DNA of 58,293 nucleotides from Clostridia bacterium (GTDB taxonomy: Bacteria; Bacillota; Clostridia; TANB77; UBA1234): assembly GCA_900753975.1 (NCBI GenBank), contig CAAEBC010000055.1, positions 1 through 58,293 on the forward strand, in the 5' to 3' direction. The notes beneath the pieces are model-generated. The model was not told the origin of the DNA. It saw nothing but the letters and a program-made list of their open reading frames with translations, and searched no databases. The first letter of the stretch is position 1. Each line of letters begins with the position of its first letter. The translations under genes were made by a program, and so were the position numbers. This document shows, piece after piece, positions 8,266 through 17,667 of this stretch.

Positions 8266-9555
8266 TTATTTATAATACGGTCCAACAATAATCGTATATG
8301 CAACTGAAGTTTCCTCGCTACTTGTCTCTGTTTTTGTAACACCTGTAACAAGCATAAGATCATGCAATATGTCTTCACTTGTAGCACCGTAATCTATAAT
8401 CCTAGAAGCTTCTTTTTTACTAGTGTCATAATTTCCAATCTTTACAACATAAAAATTTTCTTTTCTTAATTTATCAACTAAATTGTTTATAACATTAGAA
8501 GTAGTTCCAGCATTTAAAAGTTCAACTCTTACAGTAAGTTCTCCAGACTCATCTTTACCAACAACATCCGAAGAAGTCACAGATACTGTAGTTTCGCCAG
8601 AAACAATTGAACTACTATGAAACATCTCATCTACCATAGTCTTGGTTTTAGCAACATCGTAATAATAGTAAGATGTCATATAACCAAGAGGGCTCTTGCC
8701 CATTCTAGCACTTCCAGGTAAAGTATTAGTTGTAATTCTATCTGTTTTTAAAGCAATAACATCATCTATATATTCCTTTGCAACATTCAAAGTCACATTT
8801 GTTTTCGTTCCTTCTAAAACAATATTTATAAGGTCGGGAATTTTAGAAACATTATCAACTTTTAAAAGCTCAGAAATAAATGCCTTAACAAATTTTTGTT
8901 GTGCCTTAGTTCTTTCAACGTCACCACCAGGATATCCGCTACCATCATTATTTTTTCTAAATCTACAAAATTGCTCTGCCTGTGAGCCAGTAAGTTTTTG
9001 AGTACCTTTTTTCAAATGTATATATAAATTCTGATAAGGGTCATCGTAGTTCATATTAATTGGAACATCTACTGTAACTCCACCAATCTTATCTACAACT
9101 TGTCTTAATATCTTTGTTTTAAACAAAACATGATAATCTATCTCTATACCTGTAATCTCTGTAACTTGCTTCTTTAACTTATCCATGCCTCTTGAAGAGT
9201 AAGCAGAATTTATCTTTCCATCAACAGAATTATTTCCTACATTCGTATCACGCGGAATTGAAAGTAATGCAATCTCACGTGTATTAGGATTATATTGTCC
9301 AAGCATTATAAAATCTGTTAAATTACCATTCACGCCTAAAAACAAACAAGTAACCACTGGCTCTTCTTTTTTTTCAGGTACAACCAATCGCTCTATAATA
9401 TTCTTATCTCCAGATTCTTTATCTTGTACATCCTTTTGCCAATTTATAAAAAAGTAAGTTCCCGCTAATGCAATAACAGCTATTACTAATATAATAACAA
9501 TAACTAACAAAATTCGCAAAAGAACCTTAAATGTTTTTTTTACTCCGTTATTCAT
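8266..9555 (-). CDS. LytR-CpsA-Psr (LCP) family cell-wall ligase
   Basis: A 429-residue membrane protein of the family that moves glycopolymers from lipid carrier to peptidoglycan. A cytoplasmic tail and one membrane helix (about 10-36) precede the LCP domain (about 70-260). That domain contains the conserved SIPRDTNV and FCRFRKNNDG arginine motifs that bind the lipid pyrophosphate. The C-terminus (about 330-429) looks like a LytR_C domain, with VELLNAG and VVKIGNYD. It starts with ATG after AAGGAGAA, with its own promoter and terminator. The polymer it attaches cannot be told from the sequence. Confidence 0.92.
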   Translation of the reverse strand: MNNGVKKTFKVLLRILLVIVIILVIAVIALAGTYFFINWQKDVQDKESGDKNIIERLVVPEKKEEPVVTCLFLGVNGNLTDFIMLGQYNPNTREIALLSIPRDTNVGNNSVDGKINSAYSSRGMDKLKKQVTEITGIEIDYHVLFKTKILRQVVDKIGGVTVDVPINMNYDDPYQNLYIHLKKGTQKLTGSQAEQFCRFRKNNDGSGYPGGDVERTKAQQKFVKAFISELLKVDNVSKIPDLINIVLEGTKTNVTLNVAKEYIDDVIALKTDRITTNTLPGSARMGKSPLGYMTSYYYYDVAKTKTMVDEMFHSSSIVSGETTVSVTSSDVVGKDESGELTVRVELLNAGTTSNVINNLVDKLRKENFYVVKIGNYDTSKKEASRIIDYGATSEDILHDLMLVTGVTKTETSSEETSVAYTIIVGPYYK

Positions 9556-9594
9556 CTACAAATATTCTCCTTTTTTGTTTCCTAATAAATAGTT

Positions 9595-9623
9595 ATTATA
9601 ACAAATATATTTCCCCTAATCAA
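9595..9623 (-). promoter_or_regulatory. promoter of LCP gene
   Basis: TTGATT (9618-9623), 17-bp spacer and TATAAT (9595-9600) on the minus strand. The arrangement is identical to the leuS promoter. Confidence 0.85.
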
Positions 9624-9723
9624 CATAAAGTATTATCATTCTTCTAAAAATTTACTAAATTTTCAAATAAATTTCATGTAATATTTAAAACTTTTTGCAA
9701 GCTTGAATTATCATTGTTTCTAT

Positions 9724-10395
9724 TTAAAATAAAATCTTTAAAAGTAAATTGTTATCATAAAAAATATGTGCAATTAATGAATTACTTATTATAGAACAAA
9801 TACCCGACAATGCTGGAAGTGAGCCAATTAGCGTAATAATAGCGCACACAACATACACTTGTATAAAACCAAGTATTCCTCCAAGCACAAGTCCAAGCAG
9901 TTCATTAAATTGTTTTAGAACTGGAAGTTTTGCAATCGAGTCTAGTACCAATACTAAAACAAGTAATATAAGTTTGCTAACCATATAGACAATCACAATC
10001 GCTAAAAGTTTCACTACAAATTCAACAATTTTTTCTATGACAGTAACTTTAGCATTTTCCTTAAATTCATCAAGTCCTATCATCTTTACGATAGCATCTG
10101 GTAAATTATTTATATAATTTTCACCAGATTCAGAAAGTACAACTTGCTCGCCACTTACCTCTTCCGCATTTTTATCTTCTAAATTCATTTCATATAAATA
10201 TCCATAAAGCCATTCTTCAAAACCTGTCCTTTCTTTTATTAACTCCATCACAGGCTTATAAAAAGTAAAGGTGATAGCTATGGCAATAAAGAAAGACAAA
10301 ACACCAAATAAAGTTTTAATAAAACCTTTTTTATAGCCCATAAAAATTGCAATAATTACAATAGCAATAACCACAATATCTGCAACATTAAACAT
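9724..10395 (-). CDS. CvpA family membrane protein
   Basis: A 223-residue protein with four membrane segments: about 5-22, 26-45, a long extracytoplasmic loop, then about 130-155 and 170-200. The GYKKGFIKTLFG motif after the first helix is typical of CvpA/YshB-type proteins, which are linked to colicin V production and septal or envelope functions. The ATG at 10395 follows GGTGG and is one base after the stop codon of the upstream gene, so the two are translationally coupled. It is the last gene of a three-gene operon with the propeller protein and the YkvI-like protein. Confidence 0.8.
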   Translation of the reverse strand: MFNVADIVVIAIVIIAIFMGYKKGFIKTLFGVLSFFIAIAITFTFYKPVMELIKERTGFEEWLYGYLYEMNLEDKNAEEVSGEQVVLSESGENYINNLPDAIVKMIGLDEFKENAKVTVIEKIVEFVVKLLAIVIVYMVSKLILLVLVLVLDSIAKLPVLKQFNELLGLVLGGILGFIQVYVVCAIITLIGSLPALSGICSIISNSLIAHIFYDNNLLLKILF

Positions 10396-10396
10396 T

Positions 10397-11521
10397 TTAA
10401 ATTCCACCCACCTTAATAAAATCCGCAACATTTCTAAAAATCAAAACTGCTCTATTTCCTTCATTAAAGAGCTTCAAATCTTTTAGCTGTCCTTTATATT
10501 CACATTTTTTCAAGAAATTGCCAGAGTCATTTATAAAAATAATTTCTAGACCATTATCTAATGCAATTACATTTTTAGTGCAAACAAACCTATTTGGCAA
10601 ACTATTTAACTCATATTTTTTAGGCTCTGCTGTAACATTAAAATCATATATACAAACTTCTACACTTTGATTAAAAAGACCGTTTTTTTCATTTCTAACA
10701 GTCACAATATTTCTCCTATTTTCAATACTAGCCATAATAATATTTTCTTTTTCAAAGTTAAGTATCTCACCAATAACATCGTTATCTAAAACATATACCT
10801 TTAAATCTGTCATAATAACTAATTTATTATTGCTAGTAAACTCTATATCCGTGACAACTTCATTGGAGTTAATATCATATTTTTTTACTGTACTTTCTGA
10901 TGCATCTTCCATACTGGTCACTTTAATTCTTGAACTAACATTGATACCATTAGTATCAACTTCTGCTATTGCAAACGTTTTGTTATCATTAGAAATCGCA
11001 ACATCTATAGCGTATGTGGAAGCAAGATAACTAGTAAAAAGTTCCTTTCCTGCACTTGAAAAAACTTTAATTAATGATTTATATCCCGCTTGTGAATATA
11101 TAACTGCTGAATATCCATTTTTATTTACATATACACTCAAAATGTTTGCATTATTGATTGTATTTGTCCAAACTAATTGATTGCCCGAAATTAAACTAAC
11201 AGAAGTTCCAGACTTCTCTCCAATAATGCAATAGTCCCCATCTGAATGAGTAAGAACATCTTTACTCGACAAAGATAGCTCTGCATTTTTTTTCATATTT
11301 TCCGAATAACCAGTTACCGAGTTATTATCAATTACAAAAAAACTAGAATCTGTTCCACAAGTTGTAAGATAATTTTCTAGTTCAATCTTACCTATAGAAT
11401 CTGCAATTTGCCATTCTTTATTTGTAAAAAACGACCATATCCTATCATAATTTAAATAAGTTAGTAGGCTAACTATAATCAAAACAAAAGTACACAAAAG
11501 AAAAAAAGTACTCTTCTTCAA
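10397..11521 (-). CDS. membrane-anchored beta-propeller protein (DUF5711-like)
   Basis: About 374 residues. One N-terminal membrane helix (about 5-25) is followed by repeated strand-rich units (SVYVNKNGYSAVIYS, VAISNDNKTFAIAEV, DIEFTSNNKLVIMTD) that look like a six- or seven-bladed propeller. The overall plan resembles DUF5711 proteins, which often sit next to cvpA in Clostridia. The ATG at 11527 directly abuts AAGGAGG and is too close to it. The TTG two codons later, at 11521, has a 7-base spacer and is preferred. It overlaps or abuts the YkvI-like gene upstream. Role unknown, probably extracytoplasmic. Confidence 0.75.
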   Translation of the reverse strand: MKKSTFFLLCTFVLIIVSLLTYLNYDRIWSFFTNKEWQIADSIGKIELENYLTTCGTDSSFFVIDNNSVTGYSENMKKNAELSLSSKDVLTHSDGDYCIIGEKSGTSVSLISGNQLVWTNTINNANILSVYVNKNGYSAVIYSQAGYKSLIKVFSSAGKELFTSYLASTYAIDVAISNDNKTFAIAEVDTNGINVSSRIKVTSMEDASESTVKKYDINSNEVVTDIEFTSNNKLVIMTDLKVYVLDNDVIGEILNFEKENIIMASIENRRNIVTVRNEKNGLFNQSVEVCIYDFNVTAEPKKYELNSLPNRFVCTKNVIALDNGLEIIFINDSGNFLKKCEYKGQLKDLKLFNEGNRAVLIFRNVADFIKVGGI

Positions 11522-11523
11522 AA

Positions 11524-12531
11524 TCATTCCTCCTTATTTTTCTTAGGTAAAAAAATCATTATTAATTGGGCTATTCCTAAATATCCGAAAAGCGGAAAAC
11601 AAATATTTATCATCTGAGAAAAACCTATTCTAGATAGTAACACTCCTGCAAAACACATCAAAGCAGCATTTCTAAAATAATTTTTTTCACTATTCATCTT
11701 TAGAAAAGCATAGCCACACGAAAAAGCAGTCGTAATAATCGCAAATAAAATTACAATACTATAATATTTCCAAACAAAACCCCCACACATCTTAGCCAAA
11801 ATTAACGTAGGTAATTCTGCGAACAAAATGTTAGGATAAAATACACTAATAGCTCTATAAATTAAAATTCCCGAAACCGCTAATATTAGTGTAACTAAAA
11901 TGCTAAGCAATATAATATCACGTCTTTTTAGATTGTATTTTTTTAGCTCTACCAATATTGGAACAAGTAATATCGAATTATATCCTGCGTATAAAATAGA
12001 TGACATCAAAAAAGTATTCATAAATGGTGAATAATTTTCCGTTCCCGACATAAGTTCTAAGTCAGTCAAATCATACTTTGCCATTCCTAAAATTAAAGTT
12101 CCAATCAAAATAAAAGGCACTAAAATATTATTAATCTTTTCAAGCCCACTAAACTTAAAAAGAAAAAGAATAAAACAAAGTATGCCAGATAAAATAGCAC
12201 CAATCCAAAAAGAGACACCAAACTGTTCTTCACCATAAGAACCAATCGCCGAAATCATAATACAAAAACAAATGAAAGTAAATAATTTAATGATTGGCAT
12301 AAAAAACTTGTTGTCCTTTATAAGCTCATCATAAGTTAAAATATTTTTCTTACTTACAAGAGAAAGAACTCCAAAAATAATGATGCCAAATAATACACAA
12401 GCAAGTATTAGTCCCCACATTCCATAATCCAAAAAGCGATTAAAAAAAGTCGCAATCTCTTGCCCCGAAGCAAAACCGGCACCAATAAGTGTTCCAACTA
12501 TTATCATAGCACATTTAAAAATCTCTTTCAT
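11524..12531 (-). CDS. YkvI-like polytopic membrane protein
   Basis: A 335-residue protein with about ten membrane helices. The start IIVGTLIGAGFASGQEI is the unwound first helix typical of LeuT/APC-fold carriers and of the YkvI family. No substrate can be read from the sequence. It starts with ATG after AAGGAGG. It heads the operon with the propeller protein and CvpA, and faces yhbY on the other strand with divergent promoters between. Confidence 0.75.
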   Translation of the reverse strand: MKEIFKCAMIIVGTLIGAGFASGQEIATFFNRFLDYGMWGLILACVLFGIIIFGVLSLVSKKNILTYDELIKDNKFFMPIIKLFTFICFCIMISAIGSYGEEQFGVSFWIGAILSGILCFILFLFKFSGLEKINNILVPFILIGTLILGMAKYDLTDLELMSGTENYSPFMNTFLMSSILYAGYNSILLVPILVELKKYNLKRRDIILLSILVTLILAVSGILIYRAISVFYPNILFAELPTLILAKMCGGFVWKYYSIVILFAIITTAFSCGYAFLKMNSEKNYFRNAALMCFAGVLLSRIGFSQMINICFPLFGYLGIAQLIMIFLPKKNKEE

Positions 12532-12547
12532 ACACGCCTCCTTTTAT

Positions 12548-12553
12548 ATTATA
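12548..12553 (-). promoter_or_regulatory. extended -10 promoter of the YkvI-propeller-CvpA operon
   Basis: On the minus strand TGG precedes TATAAT, an extended -10. No good -35 is visible at the usual distance. Confidence 0.55.
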
Positions 12554-12586
12554 CCATATAGAATACAAAACTAACACTTTTATTTA

Positions 12587-12615
12587 TTGCTTTACTCACT
12601 TTTTTCTGATATAAT
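12587..12615 (+). promoter_or_regulatory. promoter of yhbY
   Basis: TTGCTT (12587-12592), 17-bp spacer and TATAAT (12610-12615). Confidence 0.75.
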
Positions 12616-12688
12616 CTACCAAGAATATAAAGCAAAAGACAAATCATGATATTGCTATTATATAAAAATATGAAAGTGAGTGAAAAAA

Positions 12689-12979
12689 ATGACCTCTAAA
12701 CAAAGAGCATATTTACGTGGACTTGCCCAAAATATAAAACCTATATTCCAAATAGGCAAAACTGGAACGACAGAAAATCAAATAGAACAAATTGCAAATG
12801 CACTAGAAGCACGTGAATTAATCAAAATAACTTTTTTAGATACAATTCCAGACGAAAAAAATAACATTGCCGAAGAAATTGCTGCAAAAACGAACTCAGA
12901 AATTGTCCAAATTATCGGTAAGAAATTAACACTTTATAAACGTTCTGAGGATAAACCTAAAATAGAATTACCAAGATAA
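12689..12979 (+). CDS. yhbY: YhbY/YqeI-type RNA-binding protein (CRM domain)
   Basis: A 96-residue single CRM domain, the usual length for a family that associates with 50S ribosome assembly. It shows TSKQRAYLRG at the N-terminus, the GKTG loop (GxxG) near 29, ALEARELIKI and the C-terminal IIGKKLTLYKR strand. An in-frame GTG lies three codons earlier at 12680. The ATG at 12689 matches the family N-terminus and sits 8 bases after a weak GTGAG. Monocistronic, followed by a long hairpin. Confidence 0.9.
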   Translation: MTSKQRAYLRGLAQNIKPIFQIGKTGTTENQIEQIANALEARELIKITFLDTIPDEKNNIAEEIAAKTNSEIVQIIGKKLTLYKRSEDKPKIELPR

Positions 12980-12980
12980 A

Positions 12981-13038
12981 TAATTGGGGACGGAGAAAAA
13001 AGAGCAATTTCTCGCTAATTTTTTTCCGTCCCCAATTA
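12981..13038. repeat. GGGACGG-type palindromic repeat acting as terminator
   Basis: TAATTGGGGACGG (12981-12993) pairs perfectly with 13026-13038, and A-T plus G-U pairs extend the stem to about 20 bp around a 17-nt loop. The element is the largest perfect member of the GGGACGG family in the window. It follows the yhbY stop codon and may serve as its terminator. Confidence 0.75.
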
Positions 13039-13086
13039 ACGCTTTCAAGAATTTTACTACGTTACTTTTTTGAAATCAGTTTTTAA

Positions 13087-13130
13087 AAAAAGAGCCTGCC
13101 TACTAAAATCGTAAGTCAAGCTCTTTTCTT
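13087..13130 (-). terminator. terminator of SLH protein gene
   Basis: An AAAAGAGC/GCTCTTTT stem with partial inner pairing. On the minus strand it ends in a run of seven T. It lies after the gene at 13223-14011. Confidence 0.7.
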
Positions 13131-13222
13131 TTATATTTAATTTTGCTTTAGTATCTTAAAATCTCCTTTGTACTTTAATTTGCAAAAGCAAATCTTTTGT
13201 ACCTTAAAAATCTTTCGTACTT

Positions 13223-14011
13223 TTAGTAGATTCTTACTAATGCTCTAGCTGTCTCTCCTCTAGTGATATTTTTTGTTGGTTCGAATTTTTTCATCGTTCC
13301 ATCTTTCATACCTTCTAAAAGATCATAGCTTGCAGCATGTAGTAAAAGTTCTCTTTCTTCAGTAGTAAGACCATCTATATCTTTAAATATTAGATGTCCA
13401 AGTTGATTTTGCTCGATGCCTTTCATTTTGATTTGAACTTTTGCAAGCATACATACGACTTCAAGTCTTGTTATAGGCTTATCAAGCTCAGCATCTGTGT
13501 ATCTGCCTTTATTTATAACACCTTGCATTTCTGCAAGTGTAACATATCTTCCTGCCCAGTTTTTATACGTTGTAGGAATACTTAATATGTTAAAAGTTCT
13601 GTTTGTTGAAAGTGACATAAGCATCTTTATAAACTCTGCTCTAGTAATAGGATTATCTGGTTTAAATGTTCCATCTTCATATCCCTCAATAAATCCAACT
13701 CTAGCAGCCATCAAAATTTCTCTTCTATTTGGATTAATTATTCTTGTTACCTTTAATGTAGTAGGATTAGTTACTTCAACTATTAAATCTGGAAAATCAA
13801 CATCTTTCTTTACTGTATAAGAAACCATACTCGCACCATACATACTCGTATCGGCAGTAACTATATATGAATAATCTATATCTTCGCCAGAATGTTTATC
13901 TCCAGAAACTATATCACCAGATGTTTTTAAATTCTCGCTAGCTGCATACGCAATTGATGCCATCAAAGCCATAGCTAAAGTTAAAAATGCAATCACTTTT
14001 GTAATCTTCAT
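13223..14011 (-). CDS. exported protein with three SLH repeats
   Basis: A 262-residue protein with a signal peptide (about 1-23, ending AYA). An unknown beta-rich segment (about 40-95) precedes three S-layer-homology repeats. The first is the best preserved (VGFIEGYEDGTFKPDNPITR, then AEFIKML). The second starts GVINKGRYTDAELDKPITR, the third YDLLEGMKDGTMKKFEP. SLH triplets anchor proteins to pyruvylated wall polysaccharide. It starts with ATG after GGGAGGG. It has a promoter of its own but may also be read through from the large secreted protein upstream. Confidence 0.88.
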   Translation of the reverse strand: MKITKVIAFLTLAMALMASIAYAASENLKTSGDIVSGDKHSGEDIDYSYIVTADTSMYGASMVSYTVKKDVDFPDLIVEVTNPTTLKVTRIINPNRREILMAARVGFIEGYEDGTFKPDNPITRAEFIKMLMSLSTNRTFNILSIPTTYKNWAGRYVTLAEMQGVINKGRYTDAELDKPITRLEVVCMLAKVQIKMKGIEQNQLGHLIFKDIDGLTTEERELLLHAASYDLLEGMKDGTMKKFEPTKNITRGETARALVRIY

Positions 14012-14032
14012 ATCTTCCCTCCCGTTACCGAC

Positions 14033-14061
14033 ATTTTATTATGATGTTTGATAATCTTCAA
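14033..14061 (-). promoter_or_regulatory. promoter of SLH protein gene
   Basis: TTGAAG (14056-14061), 17-bp spacer and TAAAAT (14033-14038) on the minus strand. Confidence 0.6.
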
Positions 14062-14105
14062 GTCTTGTAACAACATTGTAATATTTTTTTAATCTGTTCG
14101 TAATA

Positions 14106-17100
14106 TTAGTGGGTACCAACCGAAGTATTGTTATCTTTTGTTGTAACTCCAACTTGATAAATAATAACCGGTGCATATCCATCTTTGCTCATATCTATAG
14201 TAATGCTAGAAGTTTTTCCGCCAAAAACTACTGGCAACTCTATAAAATGATTTAAGTTTTCTCTTTGCCACTGAGTCTTAACTGAAGGCAAATTATATGA
14301 TAAATACTCACCATTTTCACTATCTAGCGATATTATATTAAATAAAACAATTACATAACCATCTTTATAATTCGACTCTTCAGTATAACTTTTTCCTTTT
14401 GTAACTAATTTCGCCGAAGAAGGCACTACATATTTTCCATACCAATGACTTGCATAAGTTAAAAGTTCATTTTCTGTCTTTCCTGTAAATAAAAGAGCAT
14501 CATTACCATACATTTCCTTAAACTCATTTGGATAACTCAAATAAGGCATACTCAAATACTTCGGAATAACTGTATTTAAAAACTTTCCTATATTTCTATT
14601 TTGATTTAGTGAATAATTATATCTTTCAGAAATCTTATTTATTTCTAAAGATTTCTTTATCTCGTTTGCAACAGTTGTTTTTAATACATTTTCTTCTCTT
14701 AATTTCATATACCTATCTCCAATACTCTCATCTAGCATATTTTTAAATTTGCCATTGTCATTTACATATATGTCTACTTCTTTTACTGTCTTTCCATCAG
14801 CAGATACATATAAAAATCTAGGTTTTATAGAAATCGCATTATTCTTTTGTCCTTTAGTATTTACACTAAAATAAAATGTTGTTCCTAGCTTTATTCCGTA
14901 ATTATATTTATCTGGTCTGTTTGCTGCCTGACCTATAGGAATTACATTTGCTTTATACTCAGTTTCTTCATTTGGAAACAAAGTACTTTTCCACTTTTCA
15001 TCCCCCGTTTTATCCGAACCATCTATATTAGTTACAGTAAAATCATATAACCTTCCAACTACTTCTACATCATCTGTTTTAGTAACATTAACTATTCCAA
15101 ATCCCTCTACATTTGCCTCAATTCCGGCAACTATATCATACTTTTGTTCCTTTACCCAAATTGGAACCACAAGTTTATCTGCCACTAAGATTTCAGAAAG
15201 ATTACTAACTGTCAAATTGTTAACTGTGTTTGCTTTTATATAGTTTCTATTCATATATGTATCAAAAGGTATCTTTAATTTCACACTATATCCTAAAATA
15301 TTTAATCCCTCATCACCAGTCACTGTAACTTTTAAAGTTACTCTTCCCGATTCATCAAGCACCCAATAATCTTCATTTGGCAATTGACCTATTAACTGAT
15401 TGTCTAGGTCATTTGGAAGCATAGAAATATCCACTTCAAATTTTAATTCAATCTTTTTATATACAAAAGCGATATGTCTTCTATCTTCGCCATCAGAAAA
15501 AGTAGTATTAACACTTTCTTCTTTTGAAATAATTTTGGGTGGAACAGAAATCTCCGCAAATTCATTTTTACTATCTTCGTAAGTATATCCTTCATAAATA
15601 TACATATCCTTTTTCAAATCTTTAGAAACCGAAACAATATTTTCTTTTACTTTCTCGACCGTTACCAACGGCTCCTGATTTGGAATACGATTTCCTTTTG
15701 TATCTATGTAAGATATTTTTAATTCTGGATTTTTTACTTTAGGTGGCTCTTCTTCCTCTTTTTTCAAAACCTTGTATCCAAGAATTATATGAACTTTATT
15801 ATTTCCTATATCTTTCAAATTATAAACATTGCCACCTTTTGGAGTTAGTTCTTCACCCATATATGCTAAAAAATATTCTGGATTTTTCTTAACTATATTT
15901 CCTAAATATTCATATACATTTTTATCTATTTGCAATGTTTCTTCTAACATATCTGTGTTAACAATGTATCCGTTTTTAATATCGAAATCGATTGTATTGC
16001 TATAAATTTCTTTGTTATTTTTATCGAACAATTTAATAGATAATTTGTTATCTTTATTAATTGTGTACTTTCCTGTGTACATTACAGATATATCATCATC
16101 TATTTGATATATCGAAAGCCTTGCTTCTTTAGCATCATCTTTTTTCTTTTCATAAACAAATATAACTTGCTTTTTTACACCATTTTCAATATCACTTGGA
16201 GTAATTGTTACCGTAGTATTATCCGAAGTATCTGCAATTTTTACAGGCACACTAGGAGAAGAAAAATCATCTTTAGTTAGGTTGCCTAAGTATTCATATC
16301 CATCTATGTTCCAAGCTTTTTTATTATATGTACCTGCACCAACATTTTCAAATTCGCTATATGTAACATTATTTACTGTAATTATATTGCCTGTATCTTT
16401 ATCACAACCTATAACTAATATAGCAGACATTTTATTAGTAATATAATCCCATCCTTCATATAATGTAGCTCTACTTGCATCATTTGTAACAACACTTAAA
16501 TAATCACTATCCTGTGCACGTATTCCTGTTTTACTATCTGAATATTTTATTTTTGTATCGACACTTAAACTTCCACCATTAACATTTGAATACGTTTTTC
16601 CCGGAGTAATATAATATGTCTTACCAGAAATATTCATAGGAATTCCGCATCTTCCAGGAGTATAATACATATACCATCTATCACTACTATCAGAAGGATT
16701 ATATCCTGGCTGTGACAAACAAATTTTACTACCACTTAACGAATAAGTTGCATTACTTCCAAATCTTATTTTATAAAGGTCGCATGAACATTGATAAATA
16801 TTATTAGCGAAAACATATCCTTTATCTTTTTCATACAAAGCACATGCCACCCTATCGAGCCAGCTGCTTTTCATAGATAAACCACAATCATCGCCAAAAC
16901 TTAAACAAATAGCTTTTATCTCTAAATAAGTTATATACTCTTTTCTCCATTTGCTAGAAGATGTATTTTTAGTAGCTTTATTATTATAAAAAGTAAAAGA
17001 GTAATTTTCAATAGATCCTTTACCATTAACTGTTGCTCTTTTTGCAGCCCCATTTGTTCCTGGTATCTTCATAAGAAATAAAATCTCTGCTCTTACATCA

Positions 17101-17651
17101 TAAGGCACTTTGCCGTCAATTACATTCTGCATATTTTTTGCAAGTACTGAATTACCATTTGAAACAGCAGCACCTTTAATTATTTCTGCTAACATTTTAA
17201 CATCATTTTTGGTTAATCCAAAATTTTTAACATCCGGATTGTCATACCATTTTAAAATATGCGAATACGTGTTATCTGTAAATACACTGCTTCCCGATTT
17301 CACTACACTGTATTTACCACTCGCAGTCTTGTCTACTCCCAAATACATTATTTGCTTGCTGGTGTCTACTCTACCACTACTGGTGTATCCATAAACATGA
17401 TTAATATAATACTCCTTTGGTACTGCAATATATTTTTTAGAATTCCAGTCATAAACTCTCAAAACATATCTTGTACCTGTAGTCTTATAATAAGCCCAAT
17501 ATTTGTACAAACTACTCGTGCTATTTCCACTTGGTTTATCATTTTTGCTCACTATATTAGTATCAAATTCATCTGCATACGAAATAGAAAACATACTAAC
17601 TAAACAAGTTACCAAAAGCACTATGCACAAAAAACAAATTCGTTTCTTCAT
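14106..17651 (-). CDS. large secreted protein with MucBP-like repeats
   Basis: An 1181-residue protein that I recognise only in part; its layout is reminiscent of DUF5704-type clostridial surface proteins. It opens with a signal peptide (MKKRICFLC to about residue 27, ending SYA). The N-terminal 340 residues hold several spaced Cys, possibly disulfides. Two MucBP-like segments follow (about 420-510 and 640-730), each ending in FVYKK or FVYEKK and carrying EYLGN or YEGYTY. A beta-rich region with VTGDEGLNILGY (about 740-880) leads into a long mixed C-terminal domain without a sortase motif or membrane anchor. The ATG at 17651 is used because the longer frame overlaps the upstream gene region. 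It sits between two SLH proteins and could bind them or the S-layer. Confidence 0.75.
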   Translation of the reverse strand: MKKRICFLCIVLLVTCLVSMFSISYADEFDTNIVSKNDKPSGNSTSSLYKYWAYYKTTGTRYVLRVYDWNSKKYIAVPKEYYINHVYGYTSSGRVDTSKQIMYLGVDKTASGKYSVVKSGSSVFTDNTYSHILKWYDNPDVKNFGLTKNDVKMLAEIIKGAAVSNGNSVLAKNMQNVIDGKVPYDVRAEILFLMKIPGTNGAAKRATVNGKGSIENYSFTFYNNKATKNTSSSKWRKEYITYLEIKAICLSFGDDCGLSMKSSWLDRVACALYEKDKGYVFANNIYQCSCDLYKIRFGSNATYSLSGSKICLSQPGYNPSDSSDRWYMYYTPGRCGIPMNISGKTYYITPGKTYSNVNGGSLSVDTKIKYSDSKTGIRAQDSDYLSVVTNDASRATLYEGWDYITNKMSAILVIGCDKDTGNIITVNNVTYSEFENVGAGTYNKKAWNIDGYEYLGNLTKDDFSSPSVPVKIADTSDNTTVTITPSDIENGVKKQVIFVYEKKKDDAKEARLSIYQIDDDISVMYTGKYTINKDNKLSIKLFDKNNKEIYSNTIDFDIKNGYIVNTDMLEETLQIDKNVYEYLGNIVKKNPEYFLAYMGEELTPKGGNVYNLKDIGNNKVHIILGYKVLKKEEEEPPKVKNPELKISYIDTKGNRIPNQEPLVTVEKVKENIVSVSKDLKKDMYIYEGYTYEDSKNEFAEISVPPKIISKEESVNTTFSDGEDRRHIAFVYKKIELKFEVDISMLPNDLDNQLIGQLPNEDYWVLDESGRVTLKVTVTGDEGLNILGYSVKLKIPFDTYMNRNYIKANTVNNLTVSNLSEILVADKLVVPIWVKEQKYDIVAGIEANVEGFGIVNVTKTDDVEVVGRLYDFTVTNIDGSDKTGDEKWKSTLFPNEETEYKANVIPIGQAANRPDKYNYGIKLGTTFYFSVNTKGQKNNAISIKPRFLYVSADGKTVKEVDIYVNDNGKFKNMLDESIGDRYMKLREENVLKTTVANEIKKSLEINKISERYNYSLNQNRNIGKFLNTVIPKYLSMPYLSYPNEFKEMYGNDALLFTGKTENELLTYASHWYGKYVVPSSAKLVTKGKSYTEESNYKDGYVIVLFNIISLDSENGEYLSYNLPSVKTQWQRENLNHFIELPVVFGGKTSSITIDMSKDGYAPVIIYQVGVTTKDNNTSVGTH

Positions 17652-17667
17652 ATCACCACACCCCTCT